Source: Melastoma dodecandrum (Eukaryota; Streptophyta; Magnoliopsida; Myrtales; Melastomataceae). From it: a stretch of 64,000 bases of DNA. Of this stretch, positions 35,343-46,029 are shown piece by piece. The notes below the pieces were generated by a model that saw only the letters and a list, made by a program, of their open reading frames with translations, was not told the origin of the DNA and did not search any database. Numbering within the stretch: position 1 is the first letter of the stretch; the number at the start of each line of letters is the position of its first letter. The stretch is taken from assembly GCA_029817715.1 (NCBI GenBank), contig JARUPY010000190.1, forward strand, positions 2,914,001-2,978,000, given 5' to 3'. The position numbers and the translations under genes are program-made.

Positions 35343-35700
35343 TAATCATTTCACTCATATCTCCATGAATGTTCTGTGGTTCATATCATGTTGTTCATCT
35401 CCAAAGATATGTTTTACCTTCTTTTAGGAGTCATAAACATAGTCCGTTGTGTGATCGGGGTGGTTTGTTGGTCCGGTAGTTCTTTATGGTCGTTTGTTAT
35501 AGGATGAATATGTTTACTTGCTAAAAGCAGCCCTTTTTCATGTTAGCTTCGTTCTTTGTGTTGAGCTACCTTACTTTCGGAATCCATCCGTGTATTACTT
35601 CTAGAAACTCAAAACTAAACTTGTCCTTTGTTGAAATAGCATGACATATACTTTCGGACTTATTGCTCCTTCAAGACTACATGGCTCAGTCGCAGCACCC
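35343..35700. other. Anonymous sequence
   Basis: No gene, repeat match or motif recognised; AT-rich and closed in all frames. Confidence 0.4.
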
Positions 35701-37050
35701 ATTTACAATGGTATCGACTTCTTCGGCTTTTTTTGTTGTCCATTGTGGCGGTTGTAGAAATTGTGTGTCGGCTTCTTCTTCACCCACCTAAAAGCTAGCT
35801 ATTAGGTGAAGGGTGTCAACTATATTTAAGCACTTGGCCCAGACCTTTTCTAGTCAATGTGGGACTATTTCAAAACACCTCCTTTTGTCCCACATCGGAT
35901 CTTTGTCCAGGAGTGAGGTATCCGCGTTCGAAATCTTTATCCGATGGGAAGAATCTGGCTCTAATACCATGAAGATGCTTGAGTAACAATGAGGAGAGAA
36001 GACAGACGTAGAGAAGAAGACAAGAAGAAGAAGAGAAGAAGAACAAGAAGGAAGAAAAGAACAGAGAAGCTTCAATTGATTCATCAGTATGTCCTTTACA
36101 ATATCTTATAGACAACAGAAAATCAACAAACATTCCCTTGCCAATTCTGTTGGGGAGAGTGCGTGCTGTAACGTAGAGGTTGTTATCCTACGTCTGCTGT
36201 CTTTGTTCTTATCTTCAGTCATCATTAGGATGTTGGGCTCAGATAATTCCATGTATTTCGGCCCTTCAGGCCATCACAGTTTTAGGCAATGCTCCATCTT
36301 GCCCATCTGTCCATCACTTCCCTGCAAACCAAACTCTTTTCACTTCCTATAACTTTCTTTCAAAAGTTCCTCCCCTCCCTTCTTTATTTATTACTTCAGT
36401 ACTCTTCAGCTTCACATTCCACGGTATTTGCAGTATCCATAGTTATTGTTGTCATCTTCCCCGTAAACCAAACTCCCTTCACTTCTTTCTCTATCATTTT
36501 CTGTAGGAACTTCAATTGTACTGCTTAGAATTCCTGGTTTGCTGAAAATAGTCAGTGTACTCTGAGTGCTGATATATTTCTGGATTGGAATGCCCTTTGT
36601 TAAAGGATCAGCTAATTAGTCCTCAGACCGCACTTATTGAACTTGCAGCTTACCAGCCATCACTTTCTCTCTAACAAAATGAAAATCAATCTCTACATGC
36701 TTTGTCCGAGCATAGAGGATTGGGTTTGCTGCAAGCTGAATAGTACTTACATTATCACAATAAATCGTCGGAGCTTATTTTTCTGGTACTTGGAGTTCTT
36801 GTAATAATCCTTGTACCCACACAACTTCAGCCACTCCATCAGCAAGGGCACGAAATTCCGCTTCAGTACTTGAGCAGATACTACCCGTTGTTTTTGTGAT
36901 GCCCATGAAATCAAATTTGTACCCAGAAAAGTGTAGTACCCTCCTGTGCTCTTACTATCATCTGGACAACTTGTCCAATCAACATCAGTAAAGCAAGTAA
37001 TATCCAATGAATCAGCAAACGTTATTTTAAGTCCATGAAAAAAAAAAGAA
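35700..37050 (-). mobile_element. Ty1/copia remnant: RNase H, LTR and primer site
   Basis: On the minus strand, RNase H of copia type is readable at 37,040-36,600 (FTDVDWTSCPDDSKSTGGYY, LISWASQKQRVVS, then a shifted EIDFHFVREK). The C-terminal DPLTKGIPI-like tail follows. An LTR with a pyrimidine-rich end (CTTCTTCTTGTTC words, 35,990-36,080) finishes at CATCTTCA. Directly after it lies TGGTATTAGAGCC (35,957-35,969), a one-mismatch initiator-tRNA-Met primer site, then a leader with CCCACATTG. The coding part is broken. Confidence 0.7.
35957..35969 (-). other. Primer binding site (initiator tRNA-Met type)
   Basis: Minus strand TGGTATTAGAGCC; canonical plant copia site is TGGTATCAGAGCC. It directly abuts the LTR end CTTCA. 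Confidence 0.65.
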
Positions 37051-37399
37051 TGCGACACCGCCATGAAGAGCAATTTCGAAGTGCAGATAAACGTTGGCCT
37101 GGACATCCTTTCGCGCATTCCTCCATTTCAAAAATATCATAAGTAAAGTGTTCACCCTATAAACTATAATCTTCTCGGAGTAGTCATAATTGAATTTGGA
37201 CATCACCAACGACAACAATAAACATAAGTGTTAGGATTTATGCTCTGAAATCAAATATTTGGCTTTAAAAGTATTTAATTTGCATGTAAAATATATACAA
37301 GACCGTGAACATATCTTTTAGGGTGATATTACTAATATATTGACATGCCTTTATAAAAGGTAATACTATCGATATTTATGATATCTTTGGAGATGCAAC

Positions 37400-37510
37400 T
37401 ATCTTATAAATATGTATCTCTTTAAGAAGCGAAAGAAAATTTTGATATTAATCTGAGTGAAAAGATATATGTTGAAAATGCGGTAAATAATTTGAAGTAT
37501 ATTAATCTTG
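37400..37510. repeat. Left part of SPH 3'-flank module (copy 5)
   Basis: The AGAAGCGAAAGAAAATTTTG ... ATATGTTGAAAATGCGG wording matches the module start at 3,815 and 5,690. It is interrupted at 37,510 by the solo LTR. Confidence 0.55.
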
Positions 37511-39550
37511 TGTTGGATCATTTATGTACCCTAAGAGGGGGGTGAATTAGTGTTTATTACATTTTCGCCCTTTCTCGGTGTAAGCGGAAGCGTACTGTAT
37601 CACAGCAAAGCGTTTCTCAGAATGAGAAATACCTTACTGTAACTGTTACGATTTTGTCGAGTAGGTTTTTGTACGAGTGTTGCGCGATCGTAATGGACAC
37701 AGTGATTTATAGTGGTTCGGCCTTAATTGACCTACGTCCACTTTCCACCAACAAGGTGATTCCACTATATAAAATAATGGGTGCAAAGAGCCCTTGCACT
37801 AGGCGTATGTTCCTCTCACAAAGTGAGATTTAGAATCCCGTACAATAGATGATCACTCCTGGCAACGGTCAGCTCCTCACACAGTGGACGTCTTCTCGTT
37901 TCCAGCAGAATGATGCTTATCCTCAGCAGTTGGTAGCTCAATGGATTCCACACAGCTCGTTGTCGCTTAATATAAACCTGTCTTATCAAAGAGCACAGAC
38001 AACGTTATGTTAGAGTATAAATCCTCGCAGATAATTCCTTACGGTGAAGAATGTATTCTCAGAGAGCAGCTCGTTTCTGTTTCACAGCAAAGGATTGCTT
38101 CAGCACTTGTTTGCTCAGAAGAGGATTTCCACACAGATCTTGTCTCTCCTTAAGATAAGCCTGCACTTGCTTAAGAGACAACCACAAAGTTGAACCACAA
38201 AGATCACGAAGATAGGAACCACAAAGATCACAAAGAAAACCACAAAGCCACTTAGAAGGTATCCGTCCTACACTCAGTTCGGACGTGCACGGTTACCACA
38301 GCCGTGACTCACTGCACTGCACACCCAGTGCCTAGGGTGGAATTTTCCGATCCGTTGGCTTCCACGCAACCTGCTTTACTAACCCTCTGTATCAGGCGTT
38401 CAAGACTTCTGCACAGCACCCCTGTGCTCGGGAGGAACTCTTTCCACTCCGGCGGCGTTCCCAACTCCTGCTCTACCCTGCAGGCACGAGACTTCTGGCG
38501 CGCACCCGCAAGTGCGTGTCTAACTGCTCAAACTCCGTAGGCTCGAGACTTCCCTGCGAAAAGACACGACAAGAACGGCTTCTTGCCGATGGGTCAGCAA
38601 CCGGTTACTGAATTCAGAGCAGGTATTCACTTAGCTTCCCTCAGACGATTCGCCGGTTGCTCGTTGAACGCACCGAGGACACTCAGTCCCTCTCAGACGA
38701 TTCAAGGGATCTGACCTCAGCCCCTTGACACTCTCACACGCAGCTTGCAAGAGAAAGAACCAGGAGACACTTAGCACCTTCCGCTCTCCGTCGACGCACA
38801 AAGCTCACACAGACCACACAGACCACACAGATGCACACAGGCCACACAGACGCACAAAGGCGGTTTTTCTGTCGTCTCTGGTCAGGATATAAAGAAGAAG
38901 GAGGACGGAAATCGTCTAGGCAATCGACAAGATTTATTGCCAAAACTGGTAGCGAGAACACAGCAACAGTCTGCTCAACGGCTCATTGTGCCATAGAAGG
39001 AAAATCTCAACGGTAATTTCCTTCACATATATTAATCAGATAATTGATTTCCAAACATAATTATCTGATCATAATCTTATCTTAACAATTACGATTAGCA
39101 AAGATATTCAATCTGATAATATCTCCTACTACAGCGTATCGTTGCTGTAGAATATCATAAAGATATTTTGTTTCCAAAAGTAAAACTTGGAAAGCTAATC
39201 TTAATATATTTAGTTGCCTAAGTACTTAAGATAAGGTCATTAGGTTACATTAAACGAACCTAGACGTTCAGACAAATAATCTGAAATAGATTAAAATAAA
39301 TCTTAAAATAAATCGTGGTTATTAAAAATATGTTTCCATATTTTCAATGTACATGCGTAAAATCACAGTAACAGTGTACTGGAATGCAATAATATATAAC
39401 TGCTACTAGCTGTGGTTCAGCAACGTATTGCTCAAGCTCATCACTAAGAATGAACACATAACTTGTGAAACATTGTTACTGACCACCAGTAACATGTCGC
39501 TTACCACCAGTAACATGTCGCTTAAGTTCATCATCAAAACCAGGTCAACA
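37511..39550 (-). mobile_element. Solo LTR (2,040 bp, SIRE-like) with 5-bp target-site duplication
   Basis: The ends are TGTTG...CAACA inverted termini. TCTTG lies immediately before (37,506-37,510) and after (39,551-39,555), a perfect 5-bp target-site duplication. On the minus strand it starts TGTTGACCTGG and TTTTGATGATGA and ends in CACCCCCCTCTTAGGG wording typical of long SIRE/Maximus-type copia LTRs. No internal region exists, so it is a solo LTR. Inside are a CACACAGAC-rich tract (38,810-38,860) and a doubled ~21-bp ACCACCAGTAACATGTCGCTT (39,480-39,525). Confidence 0.75.
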
Positions 39551-39555
39551 TCTTG

Positions 39556-40010
39556 TACTTGGTTTGTCGTCTTACATGGTCTCCACTTAAGTTTGTTTTT
39601 CATTATAAATGAGCCTTGTTCTCATTTTATGGATGTAAGTTGATTTGGCTGAATTATGTCAATTCTCTGTCTCCTTGTTTTTTTGTAATCCTTCGTTCGA
39701 GGATCGAATCGGTTCAACACGCTTCCAAGGGCTTCCGCTCATTATAAATAAATCTTCTTCTCCGTTTGTGAACGTAGGTAGATCTAATCGAACCATATAA
39801 ATTCTTCGTCTCCTTCTTATTTTTCGTGAACTTTCCACCAAGGATGGTATCTAGTTAGTTCGACACGCTTCTACATGCTACTGCGCGTGTAAATATAAAT
39901 TAAAACAAATGGAGGTTCAGTCCATAATTATTTTAGAGCATATTTTTAAATGAGTACACATATAACACAAGAGACTTCACTTATTTGTCACTCACGCGAA
40001 CGTCGTCTCA
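39556..40010. repeat. Right part of SPH 3'-flank module (copy 5)
   Basis: Contains the two ~100-bp units (near 39,590-39,700 and 39,740-39,850) and the closing CACTCACGCGAACG at 39,990. It is the most diverged copy. Confidence 0.55.
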
Positions 40011-40309
40011 TTTGGGTTTTATTATTCAAAAGACAGTTGGTGTTTACACAAGATAATTTTCTTCTCCGTCAATTATGGAGTCTATTCGAGTAGAACACAA
40101 TCGATGAGTAAGCAAAAATCAGTCAACGACGTCCATAAAAACCCGATCGACTGTGCCCAAAAAACCCGGTCATCATTTGCTCTCATGTCCTTCGTCTTTG
40201 TGTCTTTGTTGTAACCCAAATACAATATCAATGAAAGTAAGTCCTTTATTCAATCTATTCATCTTTATTGTTGTTTCCTTTTCTCTAATCCAACGGGTTC
40301 GTCACTTAA

Positions 40310-41165
40310 GGATTACACACGAAATATCATCATCCTTAGATGTTATATGTGTGAAGTCGTGGTGTATCGTCTTATTTTACCCAATCGAAACAGTAGACCA
40401 TTATAAACAGTGGCCGTAAAAAATCAATTAAATAGAGCCCAATTTTCTTTGTACGTCCTGTACTATGGGTACTGGTGCTGGTGACTCCTGAGGGATTTTG
40501 TGCCTAAGATCAGCAGGTATACCAGCCCACTTGAAGCCCAAGGGGACTAGTATACAAGTATAGAAGACTTCGATCCATTAGTGTGTGAAGATAAAATCTT
40601 CCACGTCTACCTTTTTTTGTCCTACCAATTTTACTATTCACGGTCAGTTAGCCTGCTTATGCTTATACGGACTCTTTGATACAATGGTACTAATGTCGGA
40701 TCAGCTCAAATACTAAGTGCAATAGGATTTTACTCTAAAACCAATTGGCCGTAAAAGAGATAAACCGCTTATGTTTATTTATCAGGCCGTACTCTTTTTT
40801 TCCCGATGTAAGACTTGAATTTGCCCATTTTGGTGACAACCCTTCCGATAGAAGCCTCTCGAGAAATCTACTTTACTCTTAGTTTCAACGAAATTCTAAA
40901 TTTGTCTGCCAGGAGCAAGTGGTGTTGCCTTACAAGTATCGCATACGTTGTGATGGTAGCTGTCATTGTAGACCACTAGCCCATGCGAAGAGTCCTTCAA
41001 CGAAATCCTACGGTGAAAGAGAGTGGAACTCCCACTGTCCCCTGGTGTGTACTGGCACGAAGCCGAGGTCATCGTCCGCGAACTTGCAATGGACACCGTT
41101 GTCCTCTCCGCCTATATCATTCTCTATGACTACACATTTCTCCCTGGCAGCAGCAACATGAACCT
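40310..41165 (-). pseudogene. SPH (self-incompatibility S1 family) pseudogene, split by ~490 bp
   Basis: Minus-strand SPH sequence lies in two blocks. The first (41,165-40,925) keeps TLFHRRISLKDSSHGL and CDTCK, with a conserved cysteine changed to arginine after LFH. The second (40,420-40,310) matches the C-terminal codons and 3' flank. Between them is ~490 bp of unrelated sequence. The signal peptide is missing and frames are broken. Confidence 0.7.
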
Positions 41166-41174
41166 GATTAATAC

Positions 41175-41390
41175 CGAGTGGTTGAGGTCAACTTAGAGGA
41201 ATAAAATAATCAATAAAATAATTTATATTAAAAAAACTATTCGAGATAAATATGCCTGTCAAAGTCATTATTATTATTTTTTGCATTAATAAAACCAATA
41301 TTGAATTTCTCGTTATTACAGTTCATCGTCCAGCCCAGGTGAAATGGACCGTCTTTTCTCCAAGTAATCATTCGTAAGAAGTTGTATGCG
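41175..41390 (+). repeat. Left arm of a ~200-bp inverted repeat
   Basis: Reads GTTGAGGTCAACTTA ... GAAATGGACCGTCTTTTCTC ... GTAATCATTCGTAA. It is a diverged SPH spacer-repeat tail. The complementary arm is at 42,675-42,865. Confidence 0.65.
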
Positions 41391-42674
41391 TATAACTAAA
41401 CACCTAAATGACCCGACCTTCGCCTGATTGATAAAATAATTGAAGTTTTCTGTGCTGTGCCTGCTATGCATGGAACTTTGTTCCTTTACGACGTTGGTTT
41501 GTAAAATATTTTGAAAAATAAGACGGTCAAACTCATATTTTCTCGATTAGTATCAATAACTCCGAGCTTGGTGTTAAAAACATCGTTTCTAAGCATTATT
41601 CAAGGAAATATGAGTTTGACCAACTTGTTTCGCAAAACTAACGTCATAGACGAACAAAACTCGCTATACATGTACTTACATGAAAATATTTTCTAAATTA
41701 ATTGAATGATCGAACCTCCATTTATATCAGCGACCACGGAAAGTGTGTCGAACTCGATCAAATACTTGATCGGAAGCTTAATAAAAATAAGGAGACATAA
41801 TTTATGTGGTCCAGTCAGATCGACCTGTATGCACAGATGGACGGAGAGGAGATTCATTTATAATGTAGTACAAACTTAAGGTTTGTTCCGTTTCATTGAT
41901 GGCTCTACCCCAGTTAGGGAGAGGATCATGATCTGTGTATGTGTATTACATAATTGGGAGCTCCCAAAATTTTCCTTGTTTACAACTTAGTACAGTTTCC
42001 TACATAAGAATAGCGGCTATATCAGTTAATGATTGATTGGCGATTTTGATAAAAACATTGACCTGTAGCTGCTGCTGCAGATCACTTCTTACGGTTTGTT
42101 CTAGGGCTACCCAACATTCCCTTTTCTCGCGAAGCACGGTTATAATTATTTGCAAGTTTGAGTTTGCCATCATTTGTGGTCAGCAGCTATTCCAGCAGCC
42201 AAAAGAGTACGTGGGTGTTAAATGTGAGTTGGAAGATGGGGTTTCGTGGTGTTTTGCTCGACAGTCGACCGATGCAGACTCAGGGTTGCCCGTGCATGAG
42301 CTTGCAAAACGTGCAGAATCCAATAAGATAGAAATTGGCAGCTGCTTTGAGTATTATGAATGGATGTTGCTCGCCAATAATTAACGTGGTCCACCGAGCT
42401 TTGTTCCAAAATAAGGACCGTGATCGACCGATTTTGCAAAATATTTTTAGTTTCCTTTATAATTGCTTGTACATTTTTCGTTTGAATTTTCTATTTATTT
42501 CTCATATATGGAAATTTTATTTATGATAGTACACTTATTAAAATGTCATTATATGATAATTATTATTGTTTTTGGCTATGGGTAAAGTAATGGGTGGTTT
42601 CGTACGACTGGACAAGAGACATGACCAAAAGCAAAAACAAGAAACAAGAAAGAAAACGTGTTCTGTGCCTGGAG
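41391..42674. other. Loop between inverted repeats; no gene recognised
   Basis: AT-rich DNA with a few short open frames (for example a 115-codon frame at 42,037) that match no family I recognise. It could include old transposon DNA, but no motif supports that. Confidence 0.4.
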
Positions 42675-42865
42675 TTACGAATGATTACTTGGAGAAAAGA
42701 CGGTCCATTTCAGTTGGGCTGGACGATGAACTGTAATAACGAGTATTAATGCAAAAAAAAAAAAATAATGACTTTGACAGGCGTATTTATCTCGAAGAGT
42801 TTTATTAAAACAAATTATTTTATTGATTGTTTTTTCCCTGTATTGTAAGTTGACCTCAACCTCTC
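42675..42865 (-). repeat. Right arm of the ~200-bp inverted repeat
   Basis: Reverse complement of 41,175-41,390, with a poly-A expansion at 42,752-42,764 and some indels. Confidence 0.65.
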
Positions 42866-43528
42866 GTTATTAATGAATTCCAATAATAAAGTGCTTCCAG
42901 TAATCATTTTATTGTAATAACAAAGTGCCTTCATGTAACAACAGTTTTTTTCCCCGTTGGAAAATGTCATCATTATCTTATGGAAAGGCACTTGTTATTA
43001 GAACTGATCATAAAAGTTTGAAGTTTCTGATAGAGTAGCGATTATAACAGAAAGCCAATTTAAATGGTTAACTAAACTCATGGGCCATGATTATGAGTTC
43101 ATATACAAGAAAGGTAGGGAGAACATTGGGGCTGATGCCCTTTCTCGGGTCCAAGGGTCAGAATTGCTATCTTTAATAGTGCAAGAATATTCTCCAACCT
43201 TACTGGATGAAATTAAAGCTACTTGGGTTTGCTGATGATAGGGTGGCCACAATGATCAAAAGAGCTGAAGAAAGGGAATGGATCTATATGTAAGTATCAG
43301 TGGCAGCAAAATCCACTGAAGAAGGGATTCAGATTGGTTGTAGGAGAAGTTCCTGAAGTAAGGAGGAAAATTATAAACATCTTTCATTATGGCCATGTGG
43401 GAGGACATTCTGGTGTTTTGGCCACATGTAAGAGGATTAAAAAGCTTTTCTTTTGGAAGGGGATGGAAAGGGACATAAGGAACTTTGTGTGAGTCTGTCT
43501 AGTTTGTTCAACTTGTAAGCATGAGAAT

Positions 43529-43954
43529 GTGGCTTATCCTGATATGTTACAACCATTACTTGTTCCTACTGGTTTATTGCATGCTATAACTATGGATTTC
43601 ACCGACGAGTTGCCAAAGTCACAAGGTAGGGAAGCTATTTTGGTGGTAGTGGATAGATTGAGTAAGTATGGGTATTTCCTTGCTTTGCCGTATCCTTATT
43701 CTGCTAAAACAGTGGCACGACTCTTCTTGGATAATATTTTTAAACTCCATGGTCTGCCTTCTACTATTATGAGTGATCGGGATGCCATCTTCTTAAACAA
43801 GTTTTGGCAGGAACTCTTTACCCTTCAAGGAGTGGAGTTGCATCTATCGACTGCGTATCACCCGCAAATAGATGGACATTCTGAAGTTGTCAATAGATAT
43901 CTTGAGACCTATCTAAGATGTATGGTTGGAGATTGTTCTAGTACTTGGACCTAA
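43529..43954 (+). pseudogene. gypsy chromovirus integrase core fragment
   Basis: A 141-codon open piece with all three catalytic positions visible: D in TMDFTDELP, D in IMSDRDAIF and E in SEVVNRYLE. It ends at a TAA (43,952) inside the family's normal frame. The integrase would have joined element cDNA to the target DNA, guided by the C-terminal chromodomain encoded downstream. Confidence 0.85.
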
Positions 43955-44575
43955 TGGCTTTCGTTAGCCGAATGGTGGTATAATAGCAACTATCATTCTT
44001 CTATTCAAATGACTCCTTTTGAGGCTCTTTATGGATATCCATCACCTATTCATATACCTTATTTTCCTCAAGATCATGTTGTTCCAGCTGTAGGTATGGA
44101 TTTAAGGGACAGGGAGACTCAGTTGTAGTTGATACGATTTCATTTGGACAGAGCAAGGCATAGAATGCAACAACTGGCCAATGTGCATAGAGCTGAAAGA
44201 GAATTCCAGATTGGAGATTGGGTGTATGTCAAGCTGAGATCTTACAGACAGTAGAGCGTGGTGCGTAAGAATAATCATAAGTTGTCTCCTATATTTTATG
44301 GTCCATACAAGGTGATTGACAAAGTTGGGAAGGTGGCTTACAGGTTAGATTTACCTAGTGGGGCTATTGTACATCCTACTTTTCTTGTGTCAAAGCTTAG
44401 GAGAAGTGCTCATGATGATTCTCGGATTTCTGCTGTCTTACCAGCCTTTTGTGAGCCTCAAGTGAAAGAACCGTTTGGGATTTTGTCTCGTCGAATGATT
44501 AAGAGAGGAAACAGAGCAGTGATGAAGGTTTTGGTGCAGTGGAAGAATGCTTTGGAAGAGGATGCTACTTGGGAA

Positions 44576-45225
44576 TAAGGGTGAGCAGGTTCCGGAGTGG
44601 GTAGGTTCCGAACGTGGAACCTGGAACCTACCATGTGATGGCCGGTTCCTTATTTTTAGAACCTAGAACCTACCATGTGGCTCAAAGAACCACCCACGAA
44701 CCGATCCACCGGTTCTGGTTCCATGTCCTTATGGGATACTTTTACATTAAATTCACCGCACTACTCCAATTAATCTAAAAAAACCTTAAGCATTACTTTA
44801 ATCAATCTAAAAAAACCTCAAGCATTAGTCCAATCAAACTAAAAAGAGGACAAGGGTAAGGGAATGGTGGGTTCGGGTATCCATAAAGATAAACTTGTCA
44901 GCAACCATATAACTATGCGTAAAATTACAAGATATAAATAAGAAATATTTACAATTTTGAAATAAAAATTATTTAGATAAATAGAGAATAAATATAACAT
45001 AAAGGTGTTATAAAAATAAATTATATAAATTATATATTAAAATATATTATGGTTCTCCATGTTGGTTCTGAGGTGAGAACCTGGAACCGTAGATGGTACT
45101 GTCGATTTTCAAAAATTTAGAACCTAGAACCTATCCGGCCTATTCGAGAACCTGTACTGACACCGAACCTATGATACCGGTTTCGACCGGTTCCCGATTT
45201 TATCCGGTGCCTATGCTCATCCGTA
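44576..45225. mobile_element. hAT-like MITE with perfect 8-bp target duplication
   Basis: A 650-bp insert with imperfect inverted termini TAAGGGTGAGCA / TGCTCATCCGTA (10 of 12 match). The 8-bp CTTGGGAA stands at 44,568-44,575 and again at 45,226-45,233. Both ends contain many GGTTCC/GGAACC words (subterminal repeats). TSD length and TAGGGGTG-like ends fit hAT. No transposase is present. Confidence 0.8.
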
Positions 45226-45305
45226 CTTGGGAATTCCTTTTTGATTTGGAGAAGAAATTTCCAATGTGCACACTTGAGGATAAGTGTCTTTTAAGGGAGA
45301 GCACT

Positions 45306-45748
45306 TGATGAGTAGTTAAAAGAATGGATGAAGAAGAAGAGGAGCGCTTGAGGATGGCTATGCGAGGACCGGTTAAGAAAGAGTTGCTGAGAAGTTAGAT
45401 AAAAGCTGTTAGTGATGGGTTGGGCTTTAGTTAGTGTTGGGCTTTGAGATTGGTCAATTGTGTAGGCCCTATCCATTTTGATAGTTTGGGGTGAAATGAT
45501 AAAAAAGATCGAGGGCGGGAGAAGGAGTTAGTTAGACTTCTGTTAGATTGTTATCGTGCAGTGGGGGTGTAGCTGTGGACGAACGTCGGAGACGGAGATT
45601 AGTGATTGCGAATTGGCCTGAGCTGTTGGAGGCTTGACTGGAGTTGTGATGCAATGCGATTGGAGTTTGCGTGGTGTTAATGAAAAGTTGGCTGTGTTAT
45701 CTGCATTTGCTGTTGATTGTTAATTTATAAGAACTACTCGGATCATCA
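45306..45748 (+). repeat. 3' LTR of the gypsy chromovirus
   Basis: A purine tract AAGGGAGAG precedes TGATGAGTAG; the block ends GGATCATCA, giving 6-bp inverted termini TGATGA/TCATCA. Its length of 443 bp fits small chromovirus LTRs. No partner LTR lies in the window. Confidence 0.6.
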
Positions 45749-45888
45749 ACACCCCTCACGGAGCCAGCCAAAGCACCCCCACCACCGCCATCACCAATCT
45801 TCATCCTCATTATCAAGCAACCGGAGGAATTCCTCCTCTTCACCACTATATCGTACGATTTATCAACCGATCTCCCCCTATCCTCCAT
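45749..45888 (-). pseudogene. First exon of a host gene (IDM1-like PHD/acetyltransferase?), cut by LTR
   Basis: The minus-strand frame starts at 45,888 (MEDRGRSVDK...) and runs into KRRNSSGCLIMRMK and a glycine run, then meets the LTR boundary at 45,748. The NSSGCLI-type N-terminus resembles Increased DNA Methylation 1-like proteins (PHD finger plus acetyltransferase, nuclear). That match is from memory of the family and is tentative. The 5' leader holds a telo-box, as many plant housekeeping genes do. The remaining exons are absent on the expected side, so the gene is decapitated or its rest lies beyond the transposons. Confidence 0.4.
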
Positions 45889-45943
45889 AACTCCTCAAAC
45901 AACCACCGTCATCACCACAACCACGCTCCCAAACCCCAAAATA

Positions 45944-45952
45944 AAACCCTAA
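45944..45952. promoter_or_regulatory. Telo-box in 5' leader
   Basis: AAACCCTAA on the plus strand, 56 nt upstream of the minus-strand ATG at 45,888; a common plant promoter/leader element. Confidence 0.35.
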
Positions 45953-46029
45953 ATCCCTTCTTCCTTCGAAAAACCCTCTAACGATATCACAATTCGCCAG
46001 AGGAAATAGACGCTAGAATCAAATCAAAG

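Larger units (their letters stand above)
42985..45305 (+). mobile_element. Ty3/gypsy chromovirus relic: RNase H, integrase, chromodomain (5' part missing)
   Basis: The sequence begins in RNase H (IRTDHKSLKFL) and continues through a QFKWLTKLMGHDYEF-like stretch and ADALSRV. The integrase HHCC domain follows (HYGHVGGHSG, CSTCK), then the core (ITMDFTDELP, MSDRDAIF, PQIDGHSEVVNRYLE). A stop at 43,952 and others break it. The last frame (44,258-44,578) ends in a chromodomain (PFGILSRRMIKRGNRA ... VLVQWKN). The reading frame is interrupted at 44,576 by a MITE and resumes in phase after it (45,234-45,305). It cannot code for active proteins. Confidence 0.88.

Noticed and set aside
36089..36528. 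Plus-strand Ser/Pro/Phe-rich frames
   Set aside because: Antisense of the minus-strand copia LTR; pyrimidine-rich composition explains the open frames.
39480..39525. Doubled ~21-bp repeat, considered as a CRISPR-like or satellite array
   Set aside because: Only two units, inside an LTR of a plant genome.
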